From Vibrio ezurae NBRC 102218 (lineage in GTDB: Bacteria; Pseudomonadota; Gammaproteobacteria; Enterobacterales; Vibrionaceae), in assembly GCF_000467185.1 (NCBI RefSeq), contig NZ_BATM01000038.1, positions 54,661-118,660 of the forward strand: a stretch of DNA of 64,000 nt, in the 5' to 3' direction. Under the pieces are notes generated by a model. The model was not told the DNA's origin, did no database searches, and saw only the letters and a program-made list of their open reading frames with translations. Below are positions 31,307 to 43,157 of this stretch, piece after piece. A program made the position numbers and the translations under genes. Numbering within the stretch: the first letter of the stretch is position 1; every line of letters starts with the position of its first letter.

Positions 31307-32569
31307 GTGAAAAAATTACGTTGGCTGTCTCGATTTCACGGAAAAGAATCGACTCCTACATTAAGTGATGAAGTGGTAGTGTCTTCTGATGAAATAGAAA
31401 ATCTTCAACAGCCTTCTGCTTTACCTGTTCTTTATGATCGACAGTTAGTGTGGCTCACACTGATTCTTATGCTTATTGGCTTAGTGATGGTGACATCAGC
31501 ATCATTACCCTTGAGCTATACCCACTTTGGTACTCCCTTCCATTTTGCAATACGCCATGCGTTTTATCTGATCCTAGCATTGGGTGTTATGGCTGTTGTG
31601 GTGCATATTCCAACCAAACTATGGTTGAAATACAGTATGGCACTGTTGATATTAAGCCTATTTTTACTGCTGGTGGTGTTAGTCGGCGGTAAATCGGTGA
31701 ACGGGGCATCGCGCTGGATTCCTTTAGGACCAATAAACTTTCAGCCGGCAGAGCTGGCAAAACTGTCATTGTTTATTTTTATGTCCAGCTACTTGTTCCG
31801 TAAACAACAAGAAGTCAGGGCCAGTTTTTTCGGCGGTTTCTTAAAGCCTTTCCTTGTGTTTGGCGCGCTTGCTGTCCTTTTGTTAGGCCAACCAGACTTA
31901 GGTACTGTGGTGGTAATGCTAGTGACTATCTTTGGCATGCTTTTCATTGCGGGCGCTAAGTTATGGCAATTTTTGGCGATAGCCTTTGCTGGGGTGCTGG
32001 CAGTTTGTGGTTTGATCTTGGCCGAACCGTATCGAATGAAGCGTGTGACATCATTTCTAGACCCTTGGGAAGACCCGTTTGGTAGTGGCTATCAGTTGAC
32101 ACAGTCTTTGATGGCGTTTGGTCGTGGTGAGTGGTTTGGACAAGGTTTAGGTAATTCAATTCAAAAACTGGCTTATTTACCTGAGGCCCATACGGACTTT
32201 GTATTTGCAGTGATGGGTGAAGAACTCGGTTTTGTGGGAGTAACCTGCATACTGTTGCTTATCTTTGCGTTAGTATTTAAAGCTGTATTCATTGGCAAGC
32301 GTGCTATTGAGTCTGGCGATGTATTTAGTGGTTACCTTTCGATGGGCTTTGGCATTTGGTTTGCATTTCAAAGTGTGGTCAACGTAGGTGCGGCAGCCGG
32401 TATGGTTCCCACCAAAGGTTTGACACTGCCACTGATCAGTTACGGTGGTTCGAGTTTGATCATTATGTCTATTGCCGTAGGGATAGTGATAAGAATCGAT
32501 CACGAGTATCGATTGCAAGATTATCAGCAGTCACTGCTACAAGATGATGATTCACAAGGTAAAGCATAA
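31307..32569 (+). CDS. ftsW: Septal peptidoglycan glycosyltransferase FtsW
   Basis: SEDS-family polymerase of septal glycan, working with FtsI. Ten transmembrane helices begin at [14 protein letters not shown]; family motifs include [61 protein letters not shown] and [16 protein letters not shown]. The start is uncertain: GTG at 31307 has AGGA just upstream and avoids overlap with murD (420 residues), while in-frame ATGs at 31265 and 31274 would overlap murD's last codons. The cytoplasmic N-terminus (about 45 residues, acidic) is longer than in E. coli alignments I recall. Confidence 0.92.
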   Translation: MKKLRWLSRFHGKESTPTLSDEVVVSSDEIENLQQPSALPVLYDRQLVWLTLILMLIGLVMVTSASLPLSYTHFGTPFHFAIRHAFYLILALGVMAVVVHIPTKLWLKYSMALLILSLFLLLVVLVGGKSVNGASRWIPLGPINFQPAELAKLSLFIFMSSYLFRKQQEVRASFFGGFLKPFLVFGALAVLLLGQPDLGTVVVMLVTIFGMLFIAGAKLWQFLAIAFAGVLAVCGLILAEPYRMKRVTSFLDPWEDPFGSGYQLTQSLMAFGRGEWFGQGLGNSIQKLAYLPEAHTDFVFAVMGEELGFVGVTCILLLIFALVFKAVFIGKRAIESGDVFSGYLSMGFGIWFAFQSVVNVGAAAGMVPTKGLTLPLISYGGSSLIIMSIAVGIVIRIDHEYRLQDYQQSLLQDDDSQGKA

Positions 32570-33633
32570 TGACCTCTGAAAAAAAACGACTTTTAGTCAT
32601 GGCTGGCGGAACTGGTGGACACGTTTTTCCGGGCCTTGCTGTCGCTAAATACTTACAGCAACAAGGTTGGGAGATTCGCTGGCTAGGTACGGAAGATCGT
32701 ATGGAAGCTGAGCTTGTGCCTAAACATGGTATTGAGATTGACTTTATTAAGGTCAAAGGGCTTAGAGGTCAAGGTTTAGCGAAGCTGATTAAAGCGCCAT
32801 TTCAGATCATCAATGCTATTGCCCAAGCTAAAACTCATATAAAACGCTATCAGCCTGATGTGGTATTAGGTATGGGGGGTTACGTCAGTGGTCCGGGTGG
32901 CATCGCCGCTCGTCAGTGCGGTATTCCATTAGTGTTGCATGAGCAAAATGCCGTTGCAGGATTAACCAATAGCTGGCTTGCGAAAGTAGCCAGTAAAGTT
33001 TTTCAGGCTTTCCCTGGAGCATTTCCTAGTGCGCAAGTCGTGGGTAACCCCGTTCGCACCGATGTGGTGGCCCTTGATGATCCTGCGACACGTCTAGCGT
33101 CTCGTGCCGATGATATTCGCATTTTAGTGATGGGTGGCAGCCAAGGCGCACGAATTCTAAATCATACCCTCCCTGAGACGGTTGCAGAACTTGGTCAGGG
33201 GTACAGCATATGGCATCAGGTAGGTAAAAATAACCAAGCTGATGTGGAGACGCGCTATCAAGACGCGGGCGTAAAAGACGTTAAAGTTACAGAGTTTATT
33301 GACGATGTTGCTGCAGCTTATCAATGGGCAGATCTGATTGTTTGTCGCTCTGGCGCGCTGACAGTTTCTGAAATATCAGCCGCAGGATTAGCTGCGATTT
33401 TTATCCCATATCCGCATAAAGATCGACAACAAGCACTAAACGGAGATTACTTAGTGGATGTTGGAGCGGCAAAAATGATTGAACAGCACAATTTGTCGGC
33501 GAGTAAGCTAAAAGACACTATTCAAGAATTAGACAGAACCTCATTGCTTGAGATGGCGATTCACGCGCGTCAAGCCGCTAAACTTGATGCGGATAAAGTG
33601 GTGGCGGATGCCATCATAGCGTTAAGTAAATAG
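32569..33633 (+). CDS. murG: Lipid II synthase MurG (UDP-GlcNAc transferase)
   Basis: GT-B glycosyltransferase at the inner face of the membrane that adds GlcNAc to lipid I. The 354 residues include GGTGGH (13-18), [33 protein letters not shown] and the donor-site [30 protein letters not shown]. It overlaps ftsW by one base (TAATG). A 47-base gap precedes murC. Confidence 0.97.
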   Translation: MTSEKKRLLVMAGGTGGHVFPGLAVAKYLQQQGWEIRWLGTEDRMEAELVPKHGIEIDFIKVKGLRGQGLAKLIKAPFQIINAIAQAKTHIKRYQPDVVLGMGGYVSGPGGIAARQCGIPLVLHEQNAVAGLTNSWLAKVASKVFQAFPGAFPSAQVVGNPVRTDVVALDDPATRLASRADDIRILVMGGSQGARILNHTLPETVAELGQGYSIWHQVGKNNQADVETRYQDAGVKDVKVTEFIDDVAAAYQWADLIVCRSGALTVSEISAAGLAAIFIPYPHKDRQQALNGDYLVDVGAAKMIEQHNLSASKLKDTIQELDRTSLLEMAIHARQAAKLDADKVVADAIIALSK

Positions 33634-33680
33634 CGTTAAGCCACAGTGATTAATCTCAAAGTACTGAGCAAGAGAATATT

Positions 33681-35141
33681 ATGGTAATTGAACACGAACA
33701 AGATTTAGCTCATATCCGAGCGATGATTCCAGAAATGCGCCGCGTGCAAAGCATCCACTTTGTGGGTATTGGTGGCGCAGGTATGAGCGGTATTGCTGAG
33801 GTATTACTGAATGAAGGCTATGCCATCTCTGGCTCAGATATCAATCAAAATGCGGTAACCGAACGATTAGAAAACAAAGGCGCGACCATTTTTATGGGAC
33901 ATGCGCAGAGCAATGTAGAAAATGCCAGCGTGGTGGTGGTCTCAACGGCTATCGATCAGCACAACCCTGAAATTGTCGCGGCGCAAGCCTTGCGTATTCC
34001 GATTGTTCGTCGAGCTGAAATGTTGGCGGAGATTATGCGTTACCGTCACGGTATTGCTGTTGCAGGTACGCATGGCAAGACCACGACAACGGCACTGGTT
34101 ACACAAGTGTATTCAGAGGCGGGTTTAGATCCTACGTTTGTCAATGGTGGGCTAGTCAAAAGTGCTGGCACCAATGCACGTTTAGGATCAAGCCGCATTC
34201 TCATTGCTGAAGCCGATGAAAGTGATGCTTCATTTTTGCATCTGCAACCTATGGTAGCCATCGTGACGAATATCGAAGCTGACCATATGGATACGTATGG
34301 TGGTGACTTTGAAGTGCTTAAACAAACTTTCCGTGATTTCTTACACAAACTGCCATTTTATGGTCAGGCAATTATGTGTATCGATGATCCTGTTATTCGC
34401 GAGATGCTACCGACTATTAGCCGTCAGGTGATTACATATGGTTTTGCGGAAGATGCCGATGTCAGAATCGTTGATTATCGCCAGCAAGGACAACAAAGTT
34501 TCTTTACCGTTAAGCGTGAAGGTAAGAGTGATCTTAACATCACATTAAATATGCCGGGTAAACATAATGCACTGAATGCTTCAGCGGCGATCGCTGTAGC
34601 AACAGAAGACAGCATTTCAGATGACGCTATTTTATCGGCTCTTTTAGCTACTCAAGGTACAGGACGTCGATTTGAACACCTTGGTGAATTTGATACTGGT
34701 AATGGTCAGGCCATGCTAGTGGACGATTATGGTCATCACCCAAGTGAAGTGGATGTGACCATAGATGCGGCGCGCGCCGGCTGGCCAGAAAAACGCTTGG
34801 TGATGGTCTTCCAGCCACACCGTTATAGCCGTACTCGCGATCTTTTTGACGATTTTGCCAATGTATTAGACAAGGTCGATGTTCTATTGATGCTGGATGT
34901 TTATTCCGCCGGCGAAGAGCCGATTGCCGGTGCGGACAGTCGCTCATTATGTCGAGCAATTCGTGGCCGAGGACGTATCGAGCCTATTTTTATTAAAAAA
35001 CAAGATGAATTGCCAAACGTGCTGAGCAACCTGTTGCAAGACGGAGACCTTGTCCTTACTCAGGGTGCGGGTGATGTAGGAAAGGTTGCCAAAAAACTGG
35101 AAAAGCTAGCACTCAATATCAGAGCAATGCAAAAAAGTTAG
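33681..35141 (+). CDS. murC: UDP-MurNAc:L-alanine ligase MurC
   Basis: First Mur ligase of the stem peptide pathway. N-terminal UDP-binding GIGGAGM (29-35), ATP loop GTHGKTT (129-135), [25 protein letters not shown] and [10 protein letters not shown] are conserved; length 486 residues. It stands after murG as in all dcw clusters. The next gene is ftsQ; in E. coli ddlB lies between the two, but here there is only a 126-base gap. Confidence 0.97.
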   Translation: MVIEHEQDLAHIRAMIPEMRRVQSIHFVGIGGAGMSGIAEVLLNEGYAISGSDINQNAVTERLENKGATIFMGHAQSNVENASVVVVSTAIDQHNPEIVAAQALRIPIVRRAEMLAEIMRYRHGIAVAGTHGKTTTTALVTQVYSEAGLDPTFVNGGLVKSAGTNARLGSSRILIAEADESDASFLHLQPMVAIVTNIEADHMDTYGGDFEVLKQTFRDFLHKLPFYGQAIMCIDDPVIREMLPTISRQVITYGFAEDADVRIVDYRQQGQQSFFTVKREGKSDLNITLNMPGKHNALNASAAIAVATEDSISDDAILSALLATQGTGRRFEHLGEFDTGNGQAMLVDDYGHHPSEVDVTIDAARAGWPEKRLVMVFQPHRYSRTRDLFDDFANVLDKVDVLLMLDVYSAGEEPIAGADSRSLCRAIRGRGRIEPIFIKKQDELPNVLSNLLQDGDLVLTQGAGDVGKVAKKLEKLALNIRAMQKS

Positions 35142-35189
35142 TTTCCTTAACGAAATATCCCTTATTGTTATGGAAAGATCATGGTGGGT

Positions 35190-35216
35190 AAGTATAATCT
35201 AAAGGTAGATATACTT
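35190..35216 (+). promoter_or_regulatory. Inverted repeat and -10 element before ftsQ
   Basis: The murC-ftsQ gap has a perfect -10 TATAAT (35193-35198) embedded in an inverted repeat AAGTATA (35190-35196) ... TATACTT (35210-35216). The repeat would cover the -10 and the transcription start, so it is a candidate operator for ftsQAZ. No good -35 is seen. Confidence 0.4.
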
Positions 35217-35267
35217 GCCTGTGTAGGCATATGCGCCGTTAATTAGGAAGTCGACGACATTATTAAA

Positions 35268-36044
35268 ATGGAAGCTATATTAGACGTCGAAACTGAATAC
35301 AAACAAAAACCAAGGTTCAAGTTTTCCTTGGTTGATGCGAGTTTTTTACTGTTCGTTGTTATTTTGATTGTTTTTGGTATTTATTCCACCGTTGCATGGA
35401 TGCGAGATAGTGGACGGTTGCCCCTTTCTCAGTTTGTTCTTGAAGGTAACTTAGAATACGTACATAACTCTGACGTACAGAGTGCATTGTCACGCATTCA
35501 GCCATTTGGCACTTTTATGACGCAAGATGTGACTCAACTGCAACACGCTGTTGAAGATTTGCCTTGGGTTGCCAGTGCCGCTATTCGTAAACAATGGCCA
35601 AATACCATCAAGGTTTTTGTAATTGAGCATCAACCCGCAGCAATATGGAATGGTACTGCACTGTTGAATGACAGTGGGCAGATCTTCAATGCTGATCCGG
35701 GTTATTTGCATGAAAAAGACCAAGACATAGTCAAACTTTATGGCCCTGAGGCCAAAAGTGAAGATGTGCTGAGAACTTGGCGGGAGTTGAAGCCTCAATT
35801 TGAAGGCTTAGGGTTAGAGATTACCTCCGTTGTTCTCAATGACAGACTGGCTTGGCAGATTATATTAGACAACGGCATTCGCCTTGAATTAGGCAAAGAT
35901 GCATTAAATGAAAGAATAAAACGCTTTGTTGACCTTTATCGACACATGAACGAAAAGGTTCAGCAAATCAGTTATATAGACTTGAGATACGATACTGGAG
36001 CCGCCGTAGGTTGGCTTTCCGACGAGCACAGGCATAGAGAGTAG
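35268..36044 (+). CDS. ftsQ: Cell division protein FtsQ
   Basis: Bitopic septal protein linking early and late division proteins. Of 258 residues, about 1-22 are cytoplasmic, 25-47 the transmembrane helix (ASFLLFVVILIVFGIY), then a POTRA domain (about 55-125, FVLEGNLEYVHNSDVQSAL and LPWVASAAIRKQWPNTIKVFVIEHQPAAIWN) and the beta-domain ending in YIDLRYDTGAAVGW, which binds FtsB. Followed two bases later by ftsA. Confidence 0.94.
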   Translation: MEAILDVETEYKQKPRFKFSLVDASFLLFVVILIVFGIYSTVAWMRDSGRLPLSQFVLEGNLEYVHNSDVQSALSRIQPFGTFMTQDVTQLQHAVEDLPWVASAAIRKQWPNTIKVFVIEHQPAAIWNGTALLNDSGQIFNADPGYLHEKDQDIVKLYGPEAKSEDVLRTWRELKPQFEGLGLEITSVVLNDRLAWQIILDNGIRLELGKDALNERIKRFVDLYRHMNEKVQQISYIDLRYDTGAAVGWLSDEHRHRE

Positions 36045-36046
36045 TT

Positions 36047-37315
36047 ATGACCAAGGGTATGGACGATAATCTAATTGTTGGTTTGGATATCGGTACGGCG
36101 ACTGTTTCAGCGCTAGTAGGCGAAATTCTTCCAGACGGTCAGATCAATGTTATTGGATCGGGTAGTAGTCCATCTCGCGGAATGGACAAAGGCGGGGTGA
36201 ATGACCTCGAATCTGTTATCAAGTCCGTTGAGCGTGCGGTGAATCAAGCTGAACTTATGGCTGAACATAAGATTAGCAAAGTGTACCTGTCTATCTCTGG
36301 TCAGCACATTACCAGTCGTATTGAAAAAGGTATGGGAGCCATTTCCGATGAAGAAGTGTCTCAAGAAGATATGGACAGAGCGATCCATACCGCAAGGTCA
36401 ATAAAAATTGGCGAAGAAGAGCGTATTTTACACGTAATTCCACAAGAATTTAAAATAGATCATCTTGGCGGAATTAAAAATCCGCTAGGCTTATCTGGTG
36501 TACGTATGGAAGTCAGCGTACATATGATTTCTTGTCATAATGATATGGCAAGAAATGTCATCAAAGCTGTAGAGCGTTGTGGCTTAACAGTTGAACAATT
36601 AGTCTTCTCAGGTCTTGCAGCAAGTGATGCCGTAATTACCGAAGATGAAAAAGAATTAGGCGTGTGTGTTGTTGATATCGGCGCTGGCACTATGGATGTT
36701 GCACTTTGGACCGGTGGCGCTTTGCGTCATACAGAAGTGTTCTCCTATGCAGGTAACTCTGTAACCAGTGACATCGCTTTTGCCTTTGGTACGCCAATTA
36801 ACGACGCAGAAGAAATCAAAGTGAAGTATGGCTGCGCGATGAGCGAATTGGTCAGCAAAGACGATACCGTTAATGTTCCTAGTGTGGGTGGTCGTCCATC
36901 TCGTAGCTTGCAAAGACAAACGTTATCTGAAGTGATAGAACCGCGTTATACTGAACTTATGGGTTTAATCAATCGAGCGATTGAAAACGCACAAAACAAA
37001 ATGAGAGAAAGTGGTGTTAAGCATCACCACATTGCTGCCGGTATTGTTCTTACTGGCGGTGCTTCCCAAATAGAAGGTTTGGCTGAATGTGCTGAGCGTG
37101 TATTTGGTAACCAAGTTCGAATTGGGAAGCCGACAGAAGTAAAAGGCTTAACAGAATATGTGAAGGAGCCGTACCATTCTACGGCAGTTGGTTTATTGCA
37201 TTATGGCAAAGACAGCAATTTTAATGATGATGGTGAGTATTCAGAACCGAAACAAGCCTCATCAGTTGCAGGGTTTTTTACCAAAATGCGTAATTGGATA
37301 CAAAAAGAATTTTAA
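36047..37315 (+). CDS. ftsA: Cell division protein FtsA
   Basis: Actin-like ATPase that tethers FtsZ to the membrane. The 422 residues show the phosphate-1 loop [15 protein letters not shown] (about 12-26), [15 protein letters not shown], the adenosine motif [14 protein letters not shown] and a C-terminal amphipathic membrane-targeting helix ([13 protein letters not shown]). Encoded between ftsQ and ftsZ as usual. Confidence 0.97.
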   Translation: MTKGMDDNLIVGLDIGTATVSALVGEILPDGQINVIGSGSSPSRGMDKGGVNDLESVIKSVERAVNQAELMAEHKISKVYLSISGQHITSRIEKGMGAISDEEVSQEDMDRAIHTARSIKIGEEERILHVIPQEFKIDHLGGIKNPLGLSGVRMEVSVHMISCHNDMARNVIKAVERCGLTVEQLVFSGLAASDAVITEDEKELGVCVVDIGAGTMDVALWTGGALRHTEVFSYAGNSVTSDIAFAFGTPINDAEEIKVKYGCAMSELVSKDDTVNVPSVGGRPSRSLQRQTLSEVIEPRYTELMGLINRAIENAQNKMRESGVKHHHIAAGIVLTGGASQIEGLAECAERVFGNQVRIGKPTEVKGLTEYVKEPYHSTAVGLLHYGKDSNFNDDGEYSEPKQASSVAGFFTKMRNWIQKEF

Positions 37316-37344
37316 CCTGGCTAGACAGGAAACGGAGAAAGCAG

Positions 37345-38553
37345 ATGTTTGAACCGATGACGGAAATGAATGATGAAGCCGTAATTAAGGTCGTTGGTGT
37401 TGGCGGTGGCGGTGGTAATGCCGTTGAACATATGGTTCGTGAGTCCATCGAAGGCGTGGAATTCATCAGTGTTAATACCGATGCACAGGCACTTCGCAAG
37501 GCCAGCGTAAGTTCCGTAATTCAAATTGGTACTGATATTACTAAAGGCCTTGGTGCTGGTGCAAACCCTCAGGTTGGTCGTGATTCAGCGCTTGAAGATC
37601 GTGAAGCGATCAAGGGTGTGCTGCAAGGGGCTGATATGGTATTCATCGCTGCTGGTATGGGCGGTGGTACAGGTACTGGTGCAGCGCCAGTCATTGCTGA
37701 AATTGCAAAAGAACTGGGTGTACTAACGGTTGCTGTAGTAACAAAACCATTTGGTTTTGAGGGTAAGAAACGTCTAGCGTTTGCTGAGCAAGGCATTGAA
37801 GAGCTTTCTAAGCATGTTGATTCCCTTATTACAATTCCTAACGAAAAACTGCTGAAAGTATACGGTCGCAATGTGACGCTACTAGAAGCATTCGGCTATG
37901 CTAATGATGTATTGAAAGATGCAGTGCAAGGTATCGCAGAATTGATTACTCGTCCTGGCATGATCAACGTCGACTTTGCGGATGTTCGCACCGTAATGTC
38001 TGAAATGGGTCAAGCAATGATGGGTAGCGGTGTTTCTACTGGTGAAGATCGTGCAGAAGAAGCGGCAGAAGCAGCTATTTCACACTCTCTACTAGAAGAT
38101 ATCGATTTAGCGGGTGCGCGTGGCGTACTGGTTAACATCACTGCGGGTATGGACATGCGTCTTGATGAGTTTGAGATTGTGGGTAACACGGTTAAAGCGT
38201 TTGCTTCTGATAACGCAACTGTTGTTATTGGTACCTCTCTAGACCCTGATATGTCTGACGAGTTCCGTGTAACGGTTGTCGCTACAGGTATTGGCAACGA
38301 GAAGCGACCTGAAATCACACTAGTGGCTGGTTCAGCTTCTAAGCCAAAAGCTGCTCCTGCTCCTGAACCTCGCGTTGCTGTTGCAGCAAAAGCTGAGTCA
38401 GAAATGAAGGTTCAAGCGACGACAGTTAAACCAAAATCAGAGCCTGTTGTTTCTCGTCCTGCGACGGGTGGTCAACAACACGCAGCTAAAGCCGGCCAAA
38501 CAGAAAGCGCATTGCTAGACATTCCAGCTTTCTTACGCAACCAAGCCGACTAA
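37345..38553 (+). CDS. ftsZ: Cell division GTPase FtsZ
   Basis: Tubulin-like GTPase that forms the division ring. It has the tubulin signature GGGTGTG (106-112), NAVEHM near the N-terminus, the T7-loop [11 protein letters not shown], a variable linker (about 318-385) and the conserved C-terminal peptide [12 protein letters not shown] that binds FtsA, ZipA and others. The ATG at 37345 (MFEPM, after GGAGA) is the family start, giving 402 residues; an earlier in-frame start inside ftsA is not supported. Confidence 0.98.
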   Translation: MFEPMTEMNDEAVIKVVGVGGGGGNAVEHMVRESIEGVEFISVNTDAQALRKASVSSVIQIGTDITKGLGAGANPQVGRDSALEDREAIKGVLQGADMVFIAAGMGGGTGTGAAPVIAEIAKELGVLTVAVVTKPFGFEGKKRLAFAEQGIEELSKHVDSLITIPNEKLLKVYGRNVTLLEAFGYANDVLKDAVQGIAELITRPGMINVDFADVRTVMSEMGQAMMGSGVSTGEDRAEEAAEAAISHSLLEDIDLAGARGVLVNITAGMDMRLDEFEIVGNTVKAFASDNATVVIGTSLDPDMSDEFRVTVVATGIGNEKRPEITLVAGSASKPKAAPAPEPRVAVAAKAESEMKVQATTVKPKSEPVVSRPATGGQQHAAKAGQTESALLDIPAFLRNQAD

Positions 38554-38564
38554 TTGCTCATTTT

Positions 38565-38592
38565 TTGACAATTGAAAAAAAACTGGTAGGAT
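38565..38592 (+). promoter_or_regulatory. lpxC promoter
   Basis: TTGACA (38565-38570), 16-bp spacer, TAGGAT (38587-38592), in the ftsZ-lpxC gap, giving a start near 38599 and a leader of about 45 bases. Confidence 0.7.
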
Positions 38593-38645
38593 GTGCGACC
38601 AAGCTGGAAACAGCGACAGAATTTGCTTTAAATGAGGGGTATTGC

Positions 38646-39563
38646 ATGATTAGGCAGCGTACTTTAAAAGAGATCGTTAAAACAACCGGAGTGGGTTTGC
38701 ACTCTGGGCGAAAGGTCACACTAACGCTTCGCCCTGCAGCAACAAACACTGGTGTTATTTATCGTAGAACGGATTTGGAGCCAGCAGTGGATTTCCCTGC
38801 GGATGCCAACTCTGTACGTGACACTATGTTGTGTACCGCTCTTGTAAATGACGATGGTGTGCGCATCTCTACTGTTGAGCACCTTAATGCGGCACTTTCA
38901 GGCATGGGCATCGATAATATTATTATCGAAGTGGATGCACCTGAAATTCCAATTATGGATGGCAGTGCGAGCCCATTCGTATACTTGCTACAATCAGCAG
39001 GTATCGAGGTTCAAAACGCGGCTAAGCGCTTTATTCGCATTAAGAAGCCAGTTCGAGTAGAAGATGGCGACAAATGGGCTGAACTTGTTCCTTACAACGG
39101 TTTCCGTCTAGACTTTGAAATTGAATTTGAACACCCAGCGATTGATTCAGATGAGCAGCACATGCTCTTTGATTTCTCGTCTAAATCTTTTGTAAAAGAG
39201 ATTTCTCGTGCTCGTACTTTTGGTTTCATGCGTGATATCGAATATCTTCAATCACAAAACTTATGCCTAGGCGGCAGTTTTGATTGTGCAATCGTTCTTG
39301 ATGAATACCGTATTCTTAACGAAGACGGCCTACGTTTTTCAAACGAATTTGTTACGCACAAAGTGTTGGATGCTATCGGTGATATGTACATGTGTGGTTC
39401 ACCAATCGTTGGTGAGTTACGTGCATTTAAATCAGGTCACGGTCTAAATAACCAACTTCTTCGCGCAGTATTGGCTGACCAAGAAGCTTGGGAATGGGCA
39501 ACCTTTGAAGAAGAAGCAGGTTCACCTGTTGCTTTTGCTGAACCAAACATGGTGTTGGCATAA
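38646..39563 (+). CDS. lpxC: UDP-3-O-acyl-N-acetylglucosamine deacetylase LpxC
   Basis: Zinc deacetylase for the committed step of lipid A synthesis. The 305 residues equal the E. coli length; zinc ligands His79 (TVEHLNAAL), His238 and Asp242 ([10 protein letters not shown]) are all present. The ATG at 38646 (MIRQRTL) has GAGGGG (38634-38639) upstream and is the family start. In E. coli LpxC is degraded by FtsH through its C-terminal tail; here the tail reads [10 protein letters not shown], hydrophobic as in E. coli, so similar control is plausible. Confidence 0.97.
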   Translation: MIRQRTLKEIVKTTGVGLHSGRKVTLTLRPAATNTGVIYRRTDLEPAVDFPADANSVRDTMLCTALVNDDGVRISTVEHLNAALSGMGIDNIIIEVDAPEIPIMDGSASPFVYLLQSAGIEVQNAAKRFIRIKKPVRVEDGDKWAELVPYNGFRLDFEIEFEHPAIDSDEQHMLFDFSSKSFVKEISRARTFGFMRDIEYLQSQNLCLGGSFDCAIVLDEYRILNEDGLRFSNEFVTHKVLDAIGDMYMCGSPIVGELRAFKSGHGLNNQLLRAVLADQEAWEWATFEEEAGSPVAFAEPNMVLA

Positions 39564-39592
39564 GCGTTTAGCAAGCTAAACCAAACACAATT

Positions 39593-39619
39593 AAAAAAGC
39601 AGCCTAGGCTGCTTTTTTT
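39593..39619. terminator. Bidirectional terminator between lpxC and dciA
   Basis: AAAAAAGCAGCC-TA-GGCTGCTTTTTTT: strong stem with A- and T-runs between convergent genes. Confidence 0.9.
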
Positions 39620-39658
39620 GATCTTGGTATGTCGCTTTATTTCTCTATCTCTTTATTT

Positions 39659-40114
39659 CTACTTATTAGCCAGTTTGGCGATATTACGTAATCTCTGCTT
39701 TATTTTATCCGGCGCTATTTCTGCCAGCATAGTCAAATTATCGGCCGTAGCTTGCGAAAGCGGCGGGCGAGAAGGAAGGTCTTTTTCTGCCACAAACAGT
39801 TGCTCACTTTTATACAGCTCTGGGCTGACTTTAATTTCAATATTGACTAGGCGAGCAAAGCCTCTTTGGCGCAATTGAGACAAAAGATAAAGGCGATCAT
39901 AGTTGAGCTTCATTTTAATTGAAGCGTTGGCGACTTCTAATACCAACTGGCTATCGCGACAGTTGGCCACTCGACAATAGCGTCTAATTTCTTTAGGTAG
40001 TAATTCTAGAACAGTATTGTTGAGTTTATTGATGGCAGCCGCGTGTTCTTGGATTGCTCCAAGCTTGGTATTTTTAATCACCTCTTCGGTTAATGTCGGT
40101 CTATGATCTCGCAC
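39659..40114 (-). CDS. dciA: DciA-type replicative helicase loader (DUF721)
   Basis: A 151-residue DUF721/DciA protein. DciA is the ancestral loader of the DnaB replicative helicase and is used by Vibrio cholerae instead of the phage-derived DnaC of E. coli. The N-terminal domain has the KH-like fold region (about 20-100: LNNTVLELLPKEIRRYCRVANCRDSQLVLEVANAS), and the C-terminal part (about 105-151) is a basic, probably disordered tail. It occupies the place next to lpxC and secA where E. coli has secM, but on the opposite strand. Confidence 0.88.
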   Translation of the reverse strand: MRDHRPTLTEEVIKNTKLGAIQEHAAAINKLNNTVLELLPKEIRRYCRVANCRDSQLVLEVANASIKMKLNYDRLYLLSQLRQRGFARLVNIEIKVSPELYKSEQLFVAEKDLPSRPPLSQATADNLTMLAEIAPDKIKQRLRNIAKLANK

Positions 40115-40398
40115 AACTCAGCCTTTGAGAAGAATTTCGACGTCATTTTACCATGTTTGACCCCCTGATTCGCTTTATCTTTATCCAGTTGATTAAAAAA
40201 AACAGAGGCTTGTTCAAACAAATTTAGTTTCTAATGGTCGGCAAGTTTAAAATTTCATACACTATAGCTCATTAAATCTAACTGAAAGCTTGAATTTGCT
40301 TGCTTTGGACTCAATATCACTGAGTACTCGCTGAATAGATATATAAGCCGAACAAGAATTTTGGATCACAACGATCCACAACAAGAGAAACAATAACA

Positions 40399-43125
40399 AT
40401 GATAACTAAGCTACTGACAAAGGTAATTGGCAGTCGAAACGAGCGTACTCTTCGCCGTCTTCGTAAGATCGTTAAAGAGATCAATAGTTACGAGCCTGAT
40501 TATGAAAAACTAAGTGACGAAGAACTAAAAGCGAAAACCGTTGAATTTCGTCAGCGTTTAGAAAAAGGCGAAACACTAGAGCAGCTATTACCTCATGCTT
40601 TTGCAACGGTACGTGAAGCATCAAAACGTGTTTATGGTATGCGCCACTTTGATGTGCAGCTTATCGGCGGTATGGTTCTGAACAATAGTCAGATTGCTGA
40701 GATGCGTACGGGTGAAGGTAAAACCTTAACGGCTACACTTCCTGTGTACTTGAACGCGCTGACGGGTAAAGGTGTGCATGTGGTCACGGTGAATGACTAT
40801 CTAGCAAGCCGTGATGCGGAAACCAACCGTCCACTATTTGAGTTCTTAGGGATGACCGTTGGTGTCAACATTCCTAACATGGCACCGCCAGCTAAGAAAG
40901 AAGCTTATAAAGCTGATGTTCTTTACGGAACGAATAACGAATTTGGTTTTGACTACCTACGTGACAACATGGCCTTCCGTGCTGAAGACCGTGTGCAACG
41001 TGAACGTTTCTTCGCGGTTGTGGATGAGGTGGATTCCATCTTAATCGATGAGGCGCGTACTCCGCTTATTATTTCTGGTCCTGCCGAAGATAGCTCCGAG
41101 CTTTATACTCGTATCAACGTATTAATTCCTAATCTTGAATTGCAAGATAAGGAAGACAGCGAAGACTACCGTGGCGATGGTCACTACACTTTAGATGAAA
41201 AATCTAAGCAAGTGTACCTAACGGAAACAGGTCAAGAGTATGTTGAAGAGCTCATGATCAAAAATGGCTTGATGGAAGAAGGAGATACACTTTACTCTCC
41301 GACCAACATCAGTCTATTACACCACGTTAATGCGGCTTTGCGTGCTCATGTTCTGTTTGAGCGTAACGTTGACTATATCGTCAATGAAGAGGGCGAAGTG
41401 GTTATCGTTGATGAGCACACTGGTCGTACAATGCCGGGTCGTCGCTGGTCAGAAGGTCTGCATCAAGCAGTAGAAGCGAAAGAAGGCGTTAAGATTCAAA
41501 ACGAGAACCAAACGCTGGCCTCGATCACCTTCCAGAACTACTTCCGTCTATACGACAAATTGTCTGGTATGACAGGTACTGCGGATACTGAAGCATTTGA
41601 GTTCCAGTCTATCTATGGCCTAGAAACAGTGGTTATCCCAACCAACAAACCTATGATCCGTAACGATATGCCAGATGTGGTTTATCGTACAGAAGAAGAT
41701 AAGTTTGCCGCCATTATTGAAGACATTAAAGATCGCGTAAAAGCCGGTCAACCTTCTTTAGTGGGTACTATCTCGATTGAAAAATCAGAGCTTTTATCTA
41801 ATGCGCTAAAAGACGCTAAGATTAAGCACAATGTTCTAAACGCAAAATTCCACGAACATGAAGCTGAAATCGTCGCTGGCGCAGGTATGCCAGGTGCGGT
41901 GACTATCGCAACCAACATGGCGGGTCGTGGTACCGATATCGTGCTAGGGGGTAACTGGAAAGCTGAAGTTGAGGCACTAGAAAACCCAACTGACGAGCAA
42001 GTAGCAGAGATCAAGCAAGCATGGCGTAAGATCCACGATCAAGTGTTAGAGGCGGGTGGTCTACACATTATTGGTACAGAGCGTCATGAATCTCGCCGTA
42101 TCGATAACCAGCTACGTGGTCGTTCTGGTCGTCAGGGTGATGCGGGTTCTTCTCGTTTCTACCTTTCAATGGAAGATTCACTACTGCGTATTTTTACCTC
42201 AGACCGTATGGCTGGCCTAATTCAGTCAGGTATGGATGAAGGTGAAGCGATTGAAAGTAAGATGCTTTCGCGCTCAATTGAAAAAGCACAACGTAAAGTA
42301 GAAGGTCGTAACTTCGATATCCGTAAACAGCTTCTGGAATACGATGATGTAGCCAACGATCAACGTAAAGTTGTTTACGAACTGCGTGATGAGCTAATGG
42401 AAGCTGATGACATCAGCGAAATGATTGAGCACAACCGCGCCGACGTTGTAGAAAGCACTATTGATGAATACATTCCGCCACAATCTATTGAAGAGATGTG
42501 GGATGTATCCGGTCTTGAAAAACGCCTAAAAACTGAATTTGAATTAGAACTGCCGATTCAAACTTGGTTAGACGAAGACGACAAACTCTATGAAGAAGTG
42601 TTGCGTGAGAAAATCCTAGCGGCAACAGTTGCAGTATACAAAGAGAAAGAAGAAGCGGTAGGTGCATCAGTACTGCGCAACTTTGAAAAATCAGTGATGC
42701 TGCAATCTCTTGACGGCCTTTGGAAAGAGCATTTGGCGGCAATGGATCATCTGCGTCAAGGTATCCACTTACGTGGCTACGCTCAGAAGAACCCTAAGCA
42801 GGAATATAAGCGCGAATCTTTCGAACTATTTGAAGGCTTATTGATGACGTTAAAGTCTGACGTGATTTCTATTCTGAGCAAAGTACGTGTGCAGCAGCAA
42901 GAAGAAGTTGAGCGTATGGAGCAGCAACGTCAAGCTCAAGCAGAAGCCGCGGCTCGTTTAGCAAAAGCTCAGCATCAAACCGCTGAAAACCAGCTTGCTG
43001 GCGATGAGCAACCGACAGCTGCAGCACAAACTCCGGTACGTAACGAGCAAAAAGTGGGTCGTAATGAACCGTGTCCGTGTGGCTCAGGTAAAAAGTACAA
43101 ACATTGCCATGGTAAAATTGCTTAG
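40399..43125 (+). CDS. secA: Preprotein translocase ATPase SecA
   Basis: Motor ATPase that pushes preproteins through SecYEG. The 908 residues contain Walker A GEGKT (105-109, in [14 protein letters not shown]), the DEVDS box (209-213), [15 protein letters not shown], the helicase-type RGRSGRQGD, the helical scaffold, and the C-terminal zinc-binding [14 protein letters not shown] (892-905), which contacts SecB. An alanine/glutamine-rich linker (about 835-885) precedes the zinc motif. No SecM-type leader peptide gene is encoded upstream on the same strand, so the E. coli feedback mechanism seems absent. Confidence 0.97.
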   Translation: MITKLLTKVIGSRNERTLRRLRKIVKEINSYEPDYEKLSDEELKAKTVEFRQRLEKGETLEQLLPHAFATVREASKRVYGMRHFDVQLIGGMVLNNSQIAEMRTGEGKTLTATLPVYLNALTGKGVHVVTVNDYLASRDAETNRPLFEFLGMTVGVNIPNMAPPAKKEAYKADVLYGTNNEFGFDYLRDNMAFRAEDRVQRERFFAVVDEVDSILIDEARTPLIISGPAEDSSELYTRINVLIPNLELQDKEDSEDYRGDGHYTLDEKSKQVYLTETGQEYVEELMIKNGLMEEGDTLYSPTNISLLHHVNAALRAHVLFERNVDYIVNEEGEVVIVDEHTGRTMPGRRWSEGLHQAVEAKEGVKIQNENQTLASITFQNYFRLYDKLSGMTGTADTEAFEFQSIYGLETVVIPTNKPMIRNDMPDVVYRTEEDKFAAIIEDIKDRVKAGQPSLVGTISIEKSELLSNALKDAKIKHNVLNAKFHEHEAEIVAGAGMPGAVTIATNMAGRGTDIVLGGNWKAEVEALENPTDEQVAEIKQAWRKIHDQVLEAGGLHIIGTERHESRRIDNQLRGRSGRQGDAGSSRFYLSMEDSLLRIFTSDRMAGLIQSGMDEGEAIESKMLSRSIEKAQRKVEGRNFDIRKQLLEYDDVANDQRKVVYELRDELMEADDISEMIEHNRADVVESTIDEYIPPQSIEEMWDVSGLEKRLKTEFELELPIQTWLDEDDKLYEEVLREKILAATVAVYKEKEEAVGASVLRNFEKSVMLQSLDGLWKEHLAAMDHLRQGIHLRGYAQKNPKQEYKRESFELFEGLLMTLKSDVISILSKVRVQQQEEVERMEQQRQAQAEAAARLAKAQHQTAENQLAGDEQPTAAAQTPVRNEQKVGRNEPCPCGSGKKYKHCHGKIA

Positions 43126-43157
43126 TTATTCACTTTGTGACTGATTAAAAATGATAA

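Noticed and set aside
37294..37344. Start of ftsZ inside ftsA
   Set aside because: The invariant FtsZ N-terminus MFEP begins at 37345 with a good ribosome site; the upstream extension is not seen in the family.
38565..38645. Longer LpxC start
   Set aside because: The extension covers the promoter [22 protein letters not shown] at 38646 is the family start and gives His79/His238/Asp242 numbering identical to E. coli.
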